A stretch of DNA of 64,000 nucleotides from JAAXXJ01 sp964412455. GTDB lineage: Bacteria; Nitrospirota; UBA9217. The position numbers were made by a program, and so were the translations under genes. The stretch is taken from NCBI GenBank assembly GCA_964412455.1, contig CAYPOT010000002.1, positions 45,424 to 109,423 of the forward strand, read 5' to 3'. The stretch's first letter is position 1; each line of letters starts with the position of its first letter. Shown piece by piece: positions 14,868 to 23,659 of this stretch. The notes under the pieces are model-generated. The model did no database searches. It saw only the letters and a list, made by a program, of their open reading frames with translations, and had not been told where the DNA came from.

Positions 14868-16067
14868 ATGACGATCGGCATTGCAAAACGGGCCAAAGCG
14901 ATCAAGCCGTCACCCACACTTGCCATGGCGGCAAAAGCCAAGGCCATGAAAGCGCAGGGCATCGATGTGGTGGATTTCGGCGTCGGCGAACCTGATTTTG
15001 ACACTCCCGAGAACGTCAAGCAGGCGGGCATCAAGGCGATCCAGTCAGGCTTCACGAAGTACACCCCGGCCGGCGGCACCGACGAGCTCAAGGACGCTGT
15101 CGTTGACAAGCTGAAAAAGGACAACGGGCTCACCTATGAACGGTCGCAGGTCCTCATTTCCTGCGGAGCGAAACACAGCCTCTACAATATCGCCGAAGCG
15201 ATCTTCGATCCCGGTGACGAAGTGATCATACCCTCTCCTTACTGGGTCTCCTATCCCGACCAGGTGATCCTGAACGATGCCACCCCGATCATCGTGGAAA
15301 CAACGGAGCTGGAAGGTTTCCGCATCTCGGCGGCCAAGCTCGAAAAGGCGATCACCAAGAAGACCAAGGCCATCATCCTGAACAGCCCCTCGAACCCCAC
15401 CGGCCTGGCATACGATCGGAAGACGCTGGAGGAGATCGCGGCCGTTGCCGTCAAGTACAGGATCTATGTCATCTCCGATGAGATCTACGAAAAGATCGTC
15501 TATGACGGGTTCACCCATATCAGCATTGCCTCCCTCAGCCCGGAGATCAAGGAACTCACGATCGTGGTGAACGGCGTATCCAAGTCCCATGCCATGACCG
15601 GCTGGCGCATCGGCTACGCTGCGGGGCCCAAGGACGTGATCACGGCCATGGCCAACATACAGAGCCAGAGCACCTCGAACCCCGCGTCCATTTCCCAGAA
15701 GGCCGCCCTTGAAGCGCTTCGCGGCCCCCAGGATTTCCTCCCGGTGATGAACGCCGAGTTCGACAAGCGCAGAAAATACATGGTGGAACGCCTGAACAAG
15801 ATGAAGGGCGTGACCTGCATGCTGCCCGTCGGCGCCTTCTATGCCTTCCCCAACGTTTCGAAGCTCTACGGAAGGTCCGCGGGCGGGAAGACCGTCAAGA
15901 ATTCGGCGGACCTCGCGGCGTATCTGCTGGAGGCGGCAAAAGTGGCGCTGGTGTCTGGCGACTCCTTTGGCGCCGACGCCTATATCAGGCTCTCCTATGC
16001 AACCTCCATGGAGATCATCAAAAAGGGCATGGACCGGATCGAAGAAGCGATGAACCAACTGAAATAA
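14868..16067 (+). CDS. Pyridoxal-phosphate aminotransferase (aspartate aminotransferase type)
   Basis: This is a fold-type I, class I aminotransferase of the Ib aspartate/prephenate group, 399 residues. The start is the ATG at 14868 (AAAGGA upstream) rather than a TTG three codons earlier. The PLP lysine is in GVSKSHAMTGWRIGYAAG. The cofactor-binding Asn/Tyr stretches NSPSNPTG and SDEIYEKIVYDG and the substrate Arg in YIRLSYATS are present. The exact substrate pair is not determinable; aspartate/2-oxoglutarate is the default. Confidence 0.92.
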   Translation: MTIGIAKRAKAIKPSPTLAMAAKAKAMKAQGIDVVDFGVGEPDFDTPENVKQAGIKAIQSGFTKYTPAGGTDELKDAVVDKLKKDNGLTYERSQVLISCGAKHSLYNIAEAIFDPGDEVIIPSPYWVSYPDQVILNDATPIIVETTELEGFRISAAKLEKAITKKTKAIILNSPSNPTGLAYDRKTLEEIAAVAVKYRIYVISDEIYEKIVYDGFTHISIASLSPEIKELTIVVNGVSKSHAMTGWRIGYAAGPKDVITAMANIQSQSTSNPASISQKAALEALRGPQDFLPVMNAEFDKRRKYMVERLNKMKGVTCMLPVGAFYAFPNVSKLYGRSAGGKTVKNSADLAAYLLEAAKVALVSGDSFGADAYIRLSYATSMEIIKKGMDRIEEAMNQLK

Positions 16068-16177
16068 GACGACAGACGTCAGATGGTCAGACAGCAGACT
16101 GGATCCAATGCCTCAGGCCGTTGTCTACCGTCAGTTTTCTGTTTGTCTGTCGTCTGATGTCTATCGTCTGACCTCAA
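16068..16177. repeat. Word palindrome, family GTCAGACGACAGAC
   Basis: ACGACAGACGTCAGATGGTC and AGACAGCAGAC are answered by GTCTGTCGTCTGATGTCTAT and CGTCTGACC. It fills the gap between the aminotransferase and the next gene and abuts that gene's ribosome-binding site. Confidence 0.75.
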
Positions 16178-16186
16178 GGAGGCATC

Positions 16187-16969
16187 ATGAAGATCGTAAC
16201 CTATCTCGTCATCGTATTGCTGGTCGTGACCCTGGCCGGCGGAGCTTACTTGTTTCTCTATACATACAGGCCCATGGAGATAGAATACGCCAGACTCCAG
16301 GCGGGCCAGCCGGAGTTCGAAAAAGCGCGGAAAGAATTGGCCAGGTACACGGGCAGGGAAAAGCTGGAAACGGGATGGACCGACGCCGCCAAACAGGCGC
16401 TCACGAAAGGCCTGGCCGACGATATCACCGCCGGCAGGGCCGAGGTCGTTGCAGCCGGCAACCGGATCATCGTTAACATAGCTGAGAGCGTCCTCTATAC
16501 CCCCCTGTCCGTCACCTTTGCCCGGGAAAGCAGACCGTCCCTCGACAACCTTGCCGCGCTGCTTAAGGAACTCAAGGACAAGGAGATCGTCATCGGGAAC
16601 ATGACAAAGTCCGCGCCGGCGCAGGGAAGGGGCCGAAAAAGGGTGCCCGCCAGGGACGCGCGGACCCTTGCCTCGAGTCGGTCGCTGGAACTGGTGAAAT
16701 TCCTTGAAAAGAACGGCGTACCTGCGGAGGCCCTGGTCGCTGCGTCCTACCCGGCGAAAGTTCCCGAGCGCGGCTTCAAGATCAAGGAGCTGAAGACCAT
16801 CATCGTTATCACTGCTCCGGCATCAGCGCCGCCGGAAATCGCCGCGCCTAAGCAGGAGGCCAAAACCGCACCTGCGACCCAGCCGACGGCAACGGCCGCT
16901 GCAGCAGCCCCGGCGTCGCAGCTGAAATCGATCCCCCTATCCACGGTGCCTCCGAAAAAGACGCACTGA
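16187..16969 (+). CDS. OmpA/MotB-like envelope protein, membrane anchored
   Basis: The 260-residue protein has an N-terminal membrane anchor (residues 4-26) and a charged helical region. An OmpA/MotB-like domain covers about 95-210: VNIAESVLYTPLSVTFARES is the entry strand, and SSRSLELVKFLEKNGVPAEALVAASY matches the typical helix-turn before a peptidoglycan-binding loop. A Pro/Ala-rich tail follows. The usual NxxLSxxRA motif is degenerate (RDARTLASSRSLELV), so peptidoglycan binding is only an inference. It is preceded by CAAGGAGG and a word palindrome. Confidence 0.65.
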   Translation: MKIVTYLVIVLLVVTLAGGAYLFLYTYRPMEIEYARLQAGQPEFEKARKELARYTGREKLETGWTDAAKQALTKGLADDITAGRAEVVAAGNRIIVNIAESVLYTPLSVTFARESRPSLDNLAALLKELKDKEIVIGNMTKSAPAQGRGRKRVPARDARTLASSRSLELVKFLEKNGVPAEALVAASYPAKVPERGFKIKELKTIIVITAPASAPPEIAAPKQEAKTAPATQPTATAAAAAPASQLKSIPLSTVPPKKTH

Positions 16970-17025
16970 TCAAGCGGACATCGTTAAGGTCATGCGGAAA
17001 GAGGGTACCTGTTCTGACGCGAATA

Positions 17026-17053
17026 TTGCAACGATACAATGTCGTCTTATCTT
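17026..17053 (+). promoter_or_regulatory. Weak promoter for the diguanylate cyclase gene
   Basis: TTGCAA (17026-17031), 16 bases, TATCTT (17048-17053), about 64 bases before the ATG. Confidence 0.3.
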
Positions 17054-17116
17054 TTTCTCTTTCGCCCGGCCGTCAAAAGCGTTTGCTGCAGGTGATGCGT
17101 ACCATGCGGGGTCTCC

Positions 17117-18232
17117 ATGTCTGATGAATTAAAAGCACGCATCGACCGACTCGAGCAGGAGCTGGAGCAGGAACGTGCCCAGATCGACAGCCTGGGAAAC
17201 CTGCTCGATAAATCGAACAACCAGGTTTTCACCTTCTACCACATCTCCAAGACCATCGCCTCGACCAATGATTTTCATGAGATGATCCACCTGATCATGG
17301 GTACGCTCAAAAAATCGATCCCCTTCGACCGCGTATCGCTTTACCTTGCCGACGACAGCGGTCAAAAGCTGATCCTCACCTACTTCAGCGGATTCGAGGC
17401 AACGGACAAGATTTCCATCGGGATCGGCGAAGGCATTCCGGGCAGGATCGTCGAGGTCGGCGAGCATTCCCACATCCGCGATCTCTCGCTTTTCTATGAG
17501 ACCTTCAACGATTTCATCCATGTCCCCGGCGAGGAAAAACGGGATGGAGCGTACATCGGCGTCGCTCTCAAGTCACGGAACACCACCGTCGGGGTGATCG
17601 GCATCGACTGCAGGGACAAACAAGGCCTGAGCGTCGACGATATGGACTTCATGGCCCTGACCTCCCACCAGATCTCCATCGGCATAGAGAAGGCCAGCCT
17701 CTTTATGAAGACCGAGCAGCTCTCCCAGCTTGACGGCCTTACCGGCCTGCATAACCACCGCGTATTCAAGGAGAAGCTCGAGCAGGAAGTGATCAAACGG
17801 AGCAGGACCGGCAAGCCCCTGTCGCTGATCATGCTGGACATCGATCATTTCAAGCAGTTCAATGATAACTTCGGCCACCAGGAGGGTGATGCCATCCTGA
17901 AAGAGCTGGCCCTCGTCATCAAGGGCCAATGCAGACACGCGACCATGGACGCGTGCTTCCGGTACGGCGGAGAAGAGTTCTCCGTGATCCTGCCGGAACT
18001 GGAGTTCGGCATTGCCCTGAAGGTCGCCGACAGGATGCGCACGATGGTGGAGAACCATCCTTTCCGGATCAAGAAAAAGCACCCGGGGACGACCTTGACC
18101 ATCAGCCTCGGCGTTGCGGGATTGAGCGGCAATGATGAAGTACAACCGGAAGTACTGCTCAAAAAGGCGGATGAAGCGCTGTATACCTCGAAAAGGAACG
18201 GCAGGAACCGGGTGACTCCGCTCCCGGCGTGA
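17117..18232 (+). CDS. GAF-GGDEF diguanylate cyclase
   Basis: This predicted cytoplasmic enzyme makes cyclic di-GMP from two GTP. The 371 residues comprise a short coiled coil (ARIDRLEQELEQERAQIDSL), a GAF sensor domain (about 45-190) and a GGDEF domain (about 205-370). The active-site loop is RYGGEEFSVILPE, and metal/GTP residues lie in LDIDHFKQFNDNFGHQEGD. The RxxD inhibitory site expected before the active loop reads ATMD: the Asp is kept but the Arg is Ala, so product inhibition through that site is unlikely. No effector gene lies next to it. Confidence 0.93.
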   Translation: MSDELKARIDRLEQELEQERAQIDSLGNLLDKSNNQVFTFYHISKTIASTNDFHEMIHLIMGTLKKSIPFDRVSLYLADDSGQKLILTYFSGFEATDKISIGIGEGIPGRIVEVGEHSHIRDLSLFYETFNDFIHVPGEEKRDGAYIGVALKSRNTTVGVIGIDCRDKQGLSVDDMDFMALTSHQISIGIEKASLFMKTEQLSQLDGLTGLHNHRVFKEKLEQEVIKRSRTGKPLSLIMLDIDHFKQFNDNFGHQEGDAILKELALVIKGQCRHATMDACFRYGGEEFSVILPELEFGIALKVADRMRTMVENHPFRIKKKHPGTTLTISLGVAGLSGNDEVQPEVLLKKADEALYTSKRNGRNRVTPLPA

Positions 18233-18350
18233 TTGGCGGGAGAGATCACAAACCATTCTTATTGAAGCTCCTTGCAGCAAGCTACGGGGAATGCGCTCGC
18301 TCCTGGATCAATACATCCGTGCAGTACGCGAACGAAGCAGCGCAAACCTG
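18233..18350. repeat. Intergenic remnant with CTTGCAGCAAGC hairpin
   Basis: GAAGCTCCTTGCAGCAAGCT followed by ACGGGGAATGCGCTCGC contains the short palindrome CTTGCAGCAAG. It resembles a decayed mobile hairpin between two convergent genes. No gene is seen. Confidence 0.35.
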
Positions 18351-19937
18351 TTATTGCAGCGACAGCAGTTTGTCTCGATACTCTATCGCCTCGTGCAAAT
18401 CAGGTTTCGTGCTCAATGCCTTGTTCGTCATTCGCAAAGCTGCCGTCCTGTTTCCCCTGCCCTGATATCGCTCGGCAATGACTAAATACCCGCGAGCGAC
18501 TTCCTCATTAATTCTGATCATTTCCTGATACTCAACCGCGGCTTTTGCGCCATTGCCTGCCTTCCTGTATTCTTCAAACAGGTTCCAATGAACGACCAAT
18601 GAGTTTGGCGCTTTTGTCCTTGTATCTTCAAATAATGTCAGATTATCTTTCCACACCGTATTCCTTGACAGTGTCACGCAAAAAAACGCGGCAAAACAGA
18701 CACTATAGACAATCCCTAAGACTTCTCGAGACGCTGGCAGCTCGCGTTTGAGGAATGTCTGCACTAGAGAAAATACTACTATAAACAACCCGGCAAGCGG
18801 CAGGTAGAGATACCGCTCAGCCATCATGGCGGCCCGTATGGGGATGATGTTGCTGACCGGCAAAAGGGTTATGACAAACCACCAGCAGCCCAGCAGAAAC
18901 AGCGAAAACCTCCTGTGTTTCAATGAAAACGCTGTGAACGCAACGAGGGCGGATGCAAGCAGCACAGCACAAATCGTGAACAGATTGAACAGGTTTTCAA
19001 CAGGAACAATATCATATCGGGCAGTCAAGGGATAAGGAAGGAAAAACAGTTTAATGTATTTACCTACAATGACCGTCTGGCTCGCCAGGGTGGTCCAGAT
19101 GCTGTCACCAGCGTAATCTCCCGCTCCCAGTTCTCCGATGGCAACGGTTCTCATGACTCCGTACATGACGCTGATGATGATCAGCGATACGTGGAACCAT
19201 TTCGTTCTTTGAATGGCCCGCCAATCTCCTCCATTCAGGTAAATGTCTATGGTCAATACCATGATCGGAAACGTTACGGCCATTTCTTTCGAGAGCAGGG
19301 ACAGTGCATAGGCCATCGCAGAGCCGAATAGAAAGATGGTTTTCCTCTGGTCATCGCGGGACCGAATAAATAACGTCAGTCCAGCAAGATAAAATATCGA
19401 AAAGAGAATATCCGCCCGTCCGGTAATGTTCGCGACGACCTCGGTATGTACCGGATGGACCGCATAGAGGACTACGAGCAGGAAGGAAAGCCGGGAATCG
19501 GGCAACAGGCGCCTCAGCAAGAGGAAGAGCGCGAGCGCGTTCAAAGAATGCAGGATCACATTCATCACGTGATAGCCTGCCGGCTTTGCTCCGAAAAGCT
19601 GATATTCAACATTGAACATCGCCTGCCGAAGCGGCCTATACACTTTCATGTCATACGAGCCCTGCGTGCGCGATGACACGAAATACGAAGGGACATGATC
19701 CAGACTGCGAAGGTACGGGTTTTGTTCGATCAGGTACCGGTCATCCCAGACAAATCCGTTGGGGACCGTGTTCAGATACGCAAGCGCGCTGATCAGCATG
19801 ATCAGGACAGATCCCGCCTGCCTTTTCCCTATCCCGCGGTCCCTAAGCCAGCCGGCGACATTCTTCTTCGTTTTGTCCACCATCAGTCTGCCGGCACATG
19901 CGCCGAAACACCCCCGCGTTCCCAGCCGGTCTCTCAT
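18351..19937 (-). CDS. TMTC-like GT-C glycosyltransferase with C-terminal TPRs
   Basis: This 528-residue integral membrane protein belongs to the GT-C fold group. TMTC relatives in animals are O-mannosyltransferases that use lipid-linked sugars. The first external loop has the acidic pair FVWDDRYLI near residue 64. About ten membrane segments follow, with YRPLRQAMFNVEYQLFG and LHSLNALALFLLLRRLL. The C-terminus (about 430-528) carries TPR-like helices. The ATG overlaps the preceding glycosyltransferase stop as ATGA, which supports this start and coupled translation. It may glycosylate exported proteins from the lipid sugar made by its neighbour; that is an inference. Confidence 0.78.
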   Translation of the reverse strand: MRDRLGTRGCFGACAGRLMVDKTKKNVAGWLRDRGIGKRQAGSVLIMLISALAYLNTVPNGFVWDDRYLIEQNPYLRSLDHVPSYFVSSRTQGSYDMKVYRPLRQAMFNVEYQLFGAKPAGYHVMNVILHSLNALALFLLLRRLLPDSRLSFLLVVLYAVHPVHTEVVANITGRADILFSIFYLAGLTLFIRSRDDQRKTIFLFGSAMAYALSLLSKEMAVTFPIMVLTIDIYLNGGDWRAIQRTKWFHVSLIIISVMYGVMRTVAIGELGAGDYAGDSIWTTLASQTVIVGKYIKLFFLPYPLTARYDIVPVENLFNLFTICAVLLASALVAFTAFSLKHRRFSLFLLGCWWFVITLLPVSNIIPIRAAMMAERYLYLPLAGLFIVVFSLVQTFLKRELPASREVLGIVYSVCFAAFFCVTLSRNTVWKDNLTLFEDTRTKAPNSLVVHWNLFEEYRKAGNGAKAAVEYQEMIRINEEVARGYLVIAERYQGRGNRTAALRMTNKALSTKPDLHEAIEYRDKLLSLQ

Positions 19938-20695
19938 CAGCGCAAGGTTCGTCCCGTTGGACTGAGCAACGCAAAGTTCCTGATGCCATATTTCTGCGCA
20001 AGATACTTCAGTGACGTGGCAAGGACGCCAAAGCCGTACCTGACACTTCTGGAAAAATTTAGGGAGGACGCGTCTTCGAAATACTTGGTCGGGCAGCTTA
20101 GTTCCCCTATCCGGTAACCGAAGAACACCGCCTGCACAAGCATTTCATTGTCAAATATAAAATCGTCGGAGTTCTCCTCAAGCGGGAGCTTTTCCAGAAC
20201 GGTCCTGGAGAACGCACGGTATCCCGTATGGTATTCTGAAAGTTTGGCGCCCACCATCAGGTTCTCTACGAACGTAAGGACCCGGTTCGCGACATACTTG
20301 TAGAGCGGCATCCCGCCTTCAAGCGCCTTGCCGCCAAGGATCCGGGATCCCAGCACGACATCGTAATGCCCTGCGGTGATCATGGAGGCCATCGCGGTCA
20401 CCAGTTTGGGCGAATACTGATAGTCCGGATGGACCATCACTACGATATCCGCGCCCAGGTGGAGCGCTTCGCGATAGCAGGTCTTCTGGTTTGCCCCGTA
20501 CCCTTTGTTCTCCCCATGGACGATCGTCCGGATGCCGAGTTCGTTCGCAATGCGCGCGGTCTGGTCGGAGGACGCGTCATCGACCAGGATCACCTCGTCC
20601 ACGTATTCGTGGGGCAGTTCAACATAGGTCTGCCGTAAGGTCTTCTCGGCATTGTATGCGGGCATCACCACAATGATCTTGTAATTATTCAGCAT
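19937..20695 (-). CDS. Glycosyltransferase family 2 (dolichyl-phosphate mannosyltransferase-like)
   Basis: This GT-A fold glycosyltransferase has 252 residues. The N-terminal strand IVVMPAYNAEKTLRQTY and nucleotide-binding VDEVILVDDASSDQT are typical. The DxD-like segment is VVMVHPDYQYSP. The acceptor-side motif GSRILGGKALEGGMPLYK matches polyprenyl-phosphate mannosyl/glucosyl transferases. It lacks C-terminal membrane helices, so it may work at the inner face of the membrane. Its stop overlaps the start of the TMTC-like gene, suggesting that it makes the lipid-linked sugar donor for that enzyme. Confidence 0.87.
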   Translation of the reverse strand: MLNNYKIIVVMPAYNAEKTLRQTYVELPHEYVDEVILVDDASSDQTARIANELGIRTIVHGENKGYGANQKTCYREALHLGADIVVMVHPDYQYSPKLVTAMASMITAGHYDVVLGSRILGGKALEGGMPLYKYVANRVLTFVENLMVGAKLSEYHTGYRAFSRTVLEKLPLEENSDDFIFDNEMLVQAVFFGYRIGELSCPTKYFEDASSLNFSRSVRYGFGVLATSLKYLAQKYGIRNFALLSPTGRTLR

Positions 20696-20710
20696 GCAGA
20701 CACTCCTTCG

Positions 20711-21460
20711 TCACCGCGCGACGATCAGGATCCGGGTGGCTGTCTTCCAGCGCAGGAACGGAGATTGGAGGTACAAGATCCAGAACAGCACAAGATTTAT
20801 TCCGCGAAAAAACCATGCGGGAAGGCGGCGCGCCAGCGCCGACGAACGATAGACCCCCAGGCTCCTCAAGGTCAGCCATCGCTCCAGCATACCGCTCAGT
20901 TTGAACGTAGCGATCGTACTGAATCCCCTGTCCCGGAGCAGGCTTTCAAGCTCGCCCGGATCGTAGCGGCGCACATGGCCGACAAATTCATCGTCTTCGG
21001 CCCAATACTTCTTTTGAAAAGGAACCGTCAGGATCAGCGTGCCGTCGGTTTTCAGGACCCGGCGCATTTCCTCTACGGCTTTTCCGTCATCGAGAACATG
21101 CTCCAGGACCTCCGAGCACAGGATGCAGTCGAACGCCGCCGGTTTAAACTCCATATCGGTAATCGAGGTGACCGCCTTGCCGAAGGCATGGACATGGTTC
21201 AACGCCTCCTCTGAAATATCGGCGACGACGGTCCTCCCCAGATCCGGGCTGACGGGCGCCGTGCCCGATCCGACATCAAGGATCAGACCTGTGTCAGGGA
21301 CGTATCGTTTGATTTTCCATTTACGGTATCGATAGCCGAAGTGCGTTCTTTTCACCGTACGATAAAGAGGGTCTGCAAAGAGCGCGTCAAAGGGATTCTC
21401 TTTTGGAGGGAAAACGTGGCGTTCATCTTCAGCATTGTGCGGAGTTCGGTGGGCTGTCAT
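20711..21460 (-). CDS. Class I SAM-dependent methyltransferase
   Basis: The 249-residue protein has a Rossmann methyltransferase core. Motif I is GLILDVGSGTAP (about 59-70), motif II is VVADISEEAL, and the post-motif region is FDCILCSEVLEHVLDDGKAV, typical of the Methyltransf_11 family. The C-terminus is hydrophobic (FFRGINLVLFWILYLQSP), suggesting membrane association. It is the first gene of a methyltransferase-GT2-TMTC run, so its substrate may be a sugar, lipid or glycoprotein. The start overlaps a short fragment of GCGGAGTTCGG words. Confidence 0.83.
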   Translation of the reverse strand: MTAHRTPHNAEDERHVFPPKENPFDALFADPLYRTVKRTHFGYRYRKWKIKRYVPDTGLILDVGSGTAPVSPDLGRTVVADISEEALNHVHAFGKAVTSITDMEFKPAAFDCILCSEVLEHVLDDGKAVEEMRRVLKTDGTLILTVPFQKKYWAEDDEFVGHVRRYDPGELESLLRDRGFSTIATFKLSGMLERWLTLRSLGVYRSSALARRLPAWFFRGINLVLFWILYLQSPFLRWKTATRILIVAR

Positions 21461-21515
21461 GATGGGAAAAGGACCTGAGGTGGCCTGCCGGGCATGGCGT
21501 GAGGATGCCGTCCGG

Positions 21516-23408
21516 TCAAAACGGCCGTGACAGCTTGGCCAGGAAAGTCTGCTGCGTCACGCGTTGTGCGTTGTCCGGAATGTCCTGTCTCAACCGGTAT
21601 TCGATGTTTACATATATCTTACGGATCCGGTAGTCGATCCCCGTCGTCAGTTGATGGCTCCGGGTGACAACGTCTTGCACGTTTTCGCTGCGATACTCCT
21701 CCCTGGCGTCTGCGCGATACAGAAGGTCTCTGGTAAATGGATAGACGAACCGGGCGGTGCCGAAAGCAACATCCTCGATCGTTACCTGGCCGTTGATGGA
21801 GACGGGGGTCAGTGTGGACAAGGTATAGGTATTATTCACGTTGTGTCCGCGCGACGCTCCCGCCCCGAAGTTAAGGTAGGATGACGCCGCGTAGTCCGCG
21901 GTGGCATCATAGAAATACGCGCGGTGCTGCTGCATCGTGTCGGTCGCAGCGCCTGAGAATACGTTGGGAATGGCGCTCTCGGATTCCTGGACGTAGTACG
22001 ATGCGGTGGCCCGCAAGGTGGTCCGGGGGATCCGCCGGGAACTGACGGCGAACCGGGTGGTGTGCTGGTACGAATTATTATTATTCGGAGAATGGTCCCG
22101 TTTGTTGTTGAACGAATAGTCGAGCGAGAGGTTCTCCTCCTTCCAGTCAACGCTGGCGATTCCCGCGCCGAAATTGTTCGTGTAGTAATTACCGCTCCCG
22201 GACGTTCCGGCAGTCGCGGAAGACACATCGATGAAACCGTATCGGAAGTCATAATTGGTATGGAAGGAGAAGGGCCCCAGAAAATCCGGCCGGTAGGTCT
22301 TCCCGAAGGACGCGCCCGCCACCAGCCCGCCCGAGTCCGTTGTGTACTCGGTCACCGCGCCGGCGGCGTCCCGCGAATGATACGCCGCGGCGCCGTACTC
22401 GACCCCGCCGAAGACCTTAAGCTCGGGAACGATCGTGTACCTGATCTGCGCATCGCCGCGCTGCGTGGTAAAATAGCCGTTGGTACGTTCCAGCTTGTTG
22501 AAGTCGTAACGATAATACTGCTCCACGCCGTTCTTTCCCCTCACATCGTACCTGACGTTCATCGTTTGCGTCTTTTCGGTGGGAGAGAAGCCGGCGATCG
22601 AATCGACTTCGCGTTCGGTCGTTCGTCCGGAGATCGTCAGTTCGGATCCGGAGGACGGCCGGATGTAGGAATCCAGCGTCAGCGTCGTGGACTTGTAGCC
22701 CGCCCCCGACAGCAGATTTTCGTATGTTTCGATACTGCCGTCAAGCTGCAGCTTGAATGCGGCTCTGGTGAAATATTGAAGGCTTGCCTTCGTGGTATCG
22801 CGGGTCTCGCGCAGAGGGACCGGCAGCCTGTCCGACTCCGATTCAGTGTGATCGTGCGAAAGGGTGATATCCGGCAGCAGAAACCGGAGATCATTCCCTC
22901 CAAATTTATTTGAATTGTTGTTATTGTTGGCCCAGTTATTGTTGTTCCTCTTGCCCCGCCCGCTGGCAAGATTCAGTCTCAAGGCGCCGCCATAGGATGT
23001 CGAGGTCACGTCATAGTTGTCAAGGGACGATGGACTTGCGATGCTTGTCGTCGTTTTCGAACCGTAGAGGTCCCACGAGACATACATTCCCGGGAAAAAG
23101 GATGCTCTGAGGTTGTAATTCAGTGACTGTGCATCGGTCCCCGACGAGGAGTGGGAGTCTGAAAACCCAACCCCGGCATTGAACAGCAAAATACGGGGAT
23201 CTATCAGGTGGCCGGCAAGGTTCGCCATATAGTTCTGGTCCCAGGTCTGATACGAAGATTTGCTGGCGCCGACCTTTGTTTCGTAGCTGCGATAGGAAAA
23301 TTCAGCGAGACCGGAAACAGCATAGGCGTGCGCCTCGCCGGACAAAACAAGGACCGTGTACGCGAGGACGAAGAAGGTAATGACTATTCTTGAGAATCGC
23401 AATAACAC
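21516..23408 (-). CDS. Outer-membrane beta-barrel protein
   Basis: The 630-residue protein begins with a signal peptide that ends near GEAHA. A long run of alternating aromatic/polar strands follows, ending in Phe (KLSRPF), the usual outer-membrane sorting signal. Asn runs (around residues 155-170 and 450) mark probable loops. No CxxCH or plug domain is present. The start is a GTG at 23408; a TTG two codons later is possible because a TATAAT lies at 23412-23417. It sits next to a periplasmic PPIase, an NHL-repeat lipoprotein and a tetraheme cytochrome, which suggests a pore or assembly channel for extracellular electron transfer. Confidence 0.82.
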   Translation of the reverse strand: MLLRFSRIVITFFVLAYTVLVLSGEAHAYAVSGLAEFSYRSYETKVGASKSSYQTWDQNYMANLAGHLIDPRILLFNAGVGFSDSHSSSGTDAQSLNYNLRASFFPGMYVSWDLYGSKTTTSIASPSSLDNYDVTSTSYGGALRLNLASGRGKRNNNNWANNNNNSNKFGGNDLRFLLPDITLSHDHTESESDRLPVPLRETRDTTKASLQYFTRAAFKLQLDGSIETYENLLSGAGYKSTTLTLDSYIRPSSGSELTISGRTTEREVDSIAGFSPTEKTQTMNVRYDVRGKNGVEQYYRYDFNKLERTNGYFTTQRGDAQIRYTIVPELKVFGGVEYGAAAYHSRDAAGAVTEYTTDSGGLVAGASFGKTYRPDFLGPFSFHTNYDFRYGFIDVSSATAGTSGSGNYYTNNFGAGIASVDWKEENLSLDYSFNNKRDHSPNNNNSYQHTTRFAVSSRRIPRTTLRATASYYVQESESAIPNVFSGAATDTMQQHRAYFYDATADYAASSYLNFGAGASRGHNVNNTYTLSTLTPVSINGQVTIEDVAFGTARFVYPFTRDLLYRADAREEYRSENVQDVVTRSHQLTTGIDYRIRKIYVNIEYRLRQDIPDNAQRVTQQTFLAKLSRPF

Positions 23409-23659
23409 TTTATTATATTCTCAGCCTAATGGGTTCTATTCAGGAACATACTTCAACTTGTACAATAATATGCAAGATATCTGCCTGATATGAAGTATTA
23501 TTATTGTTATATTTCAATAACTTAAATTAATATTACTTGCTAGAATACCCATAAATGAGCGCTAACGCTCTAAAGTTGAGTGCTATTACACTTTCTCTGT
23601 TTGAACCTGTTTATATGAATTTTTCCCGGTACTTTTCACCATTTACCACAAACTGCACC
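23409..23659. other. AT-rich gap with -10-like TATAAT and GAGCGCTAACGCTC hairpin
   Basis: On the minus strand TATAAT (23412-23417) lies just before the barrel gene without a good -35. The palindrome GAGCGCTAACGCTC near 23554 may end the PPIase transcript. I see no gene. Confidence 0.4.

Noticed and set aside
21516..23408. MtrB/PioB-type porin of a decaheme conduit
   Set aside because: It has no N-terminal CxxC motif and no decaheme partner gene; only a tetraheme cytochrome is near.
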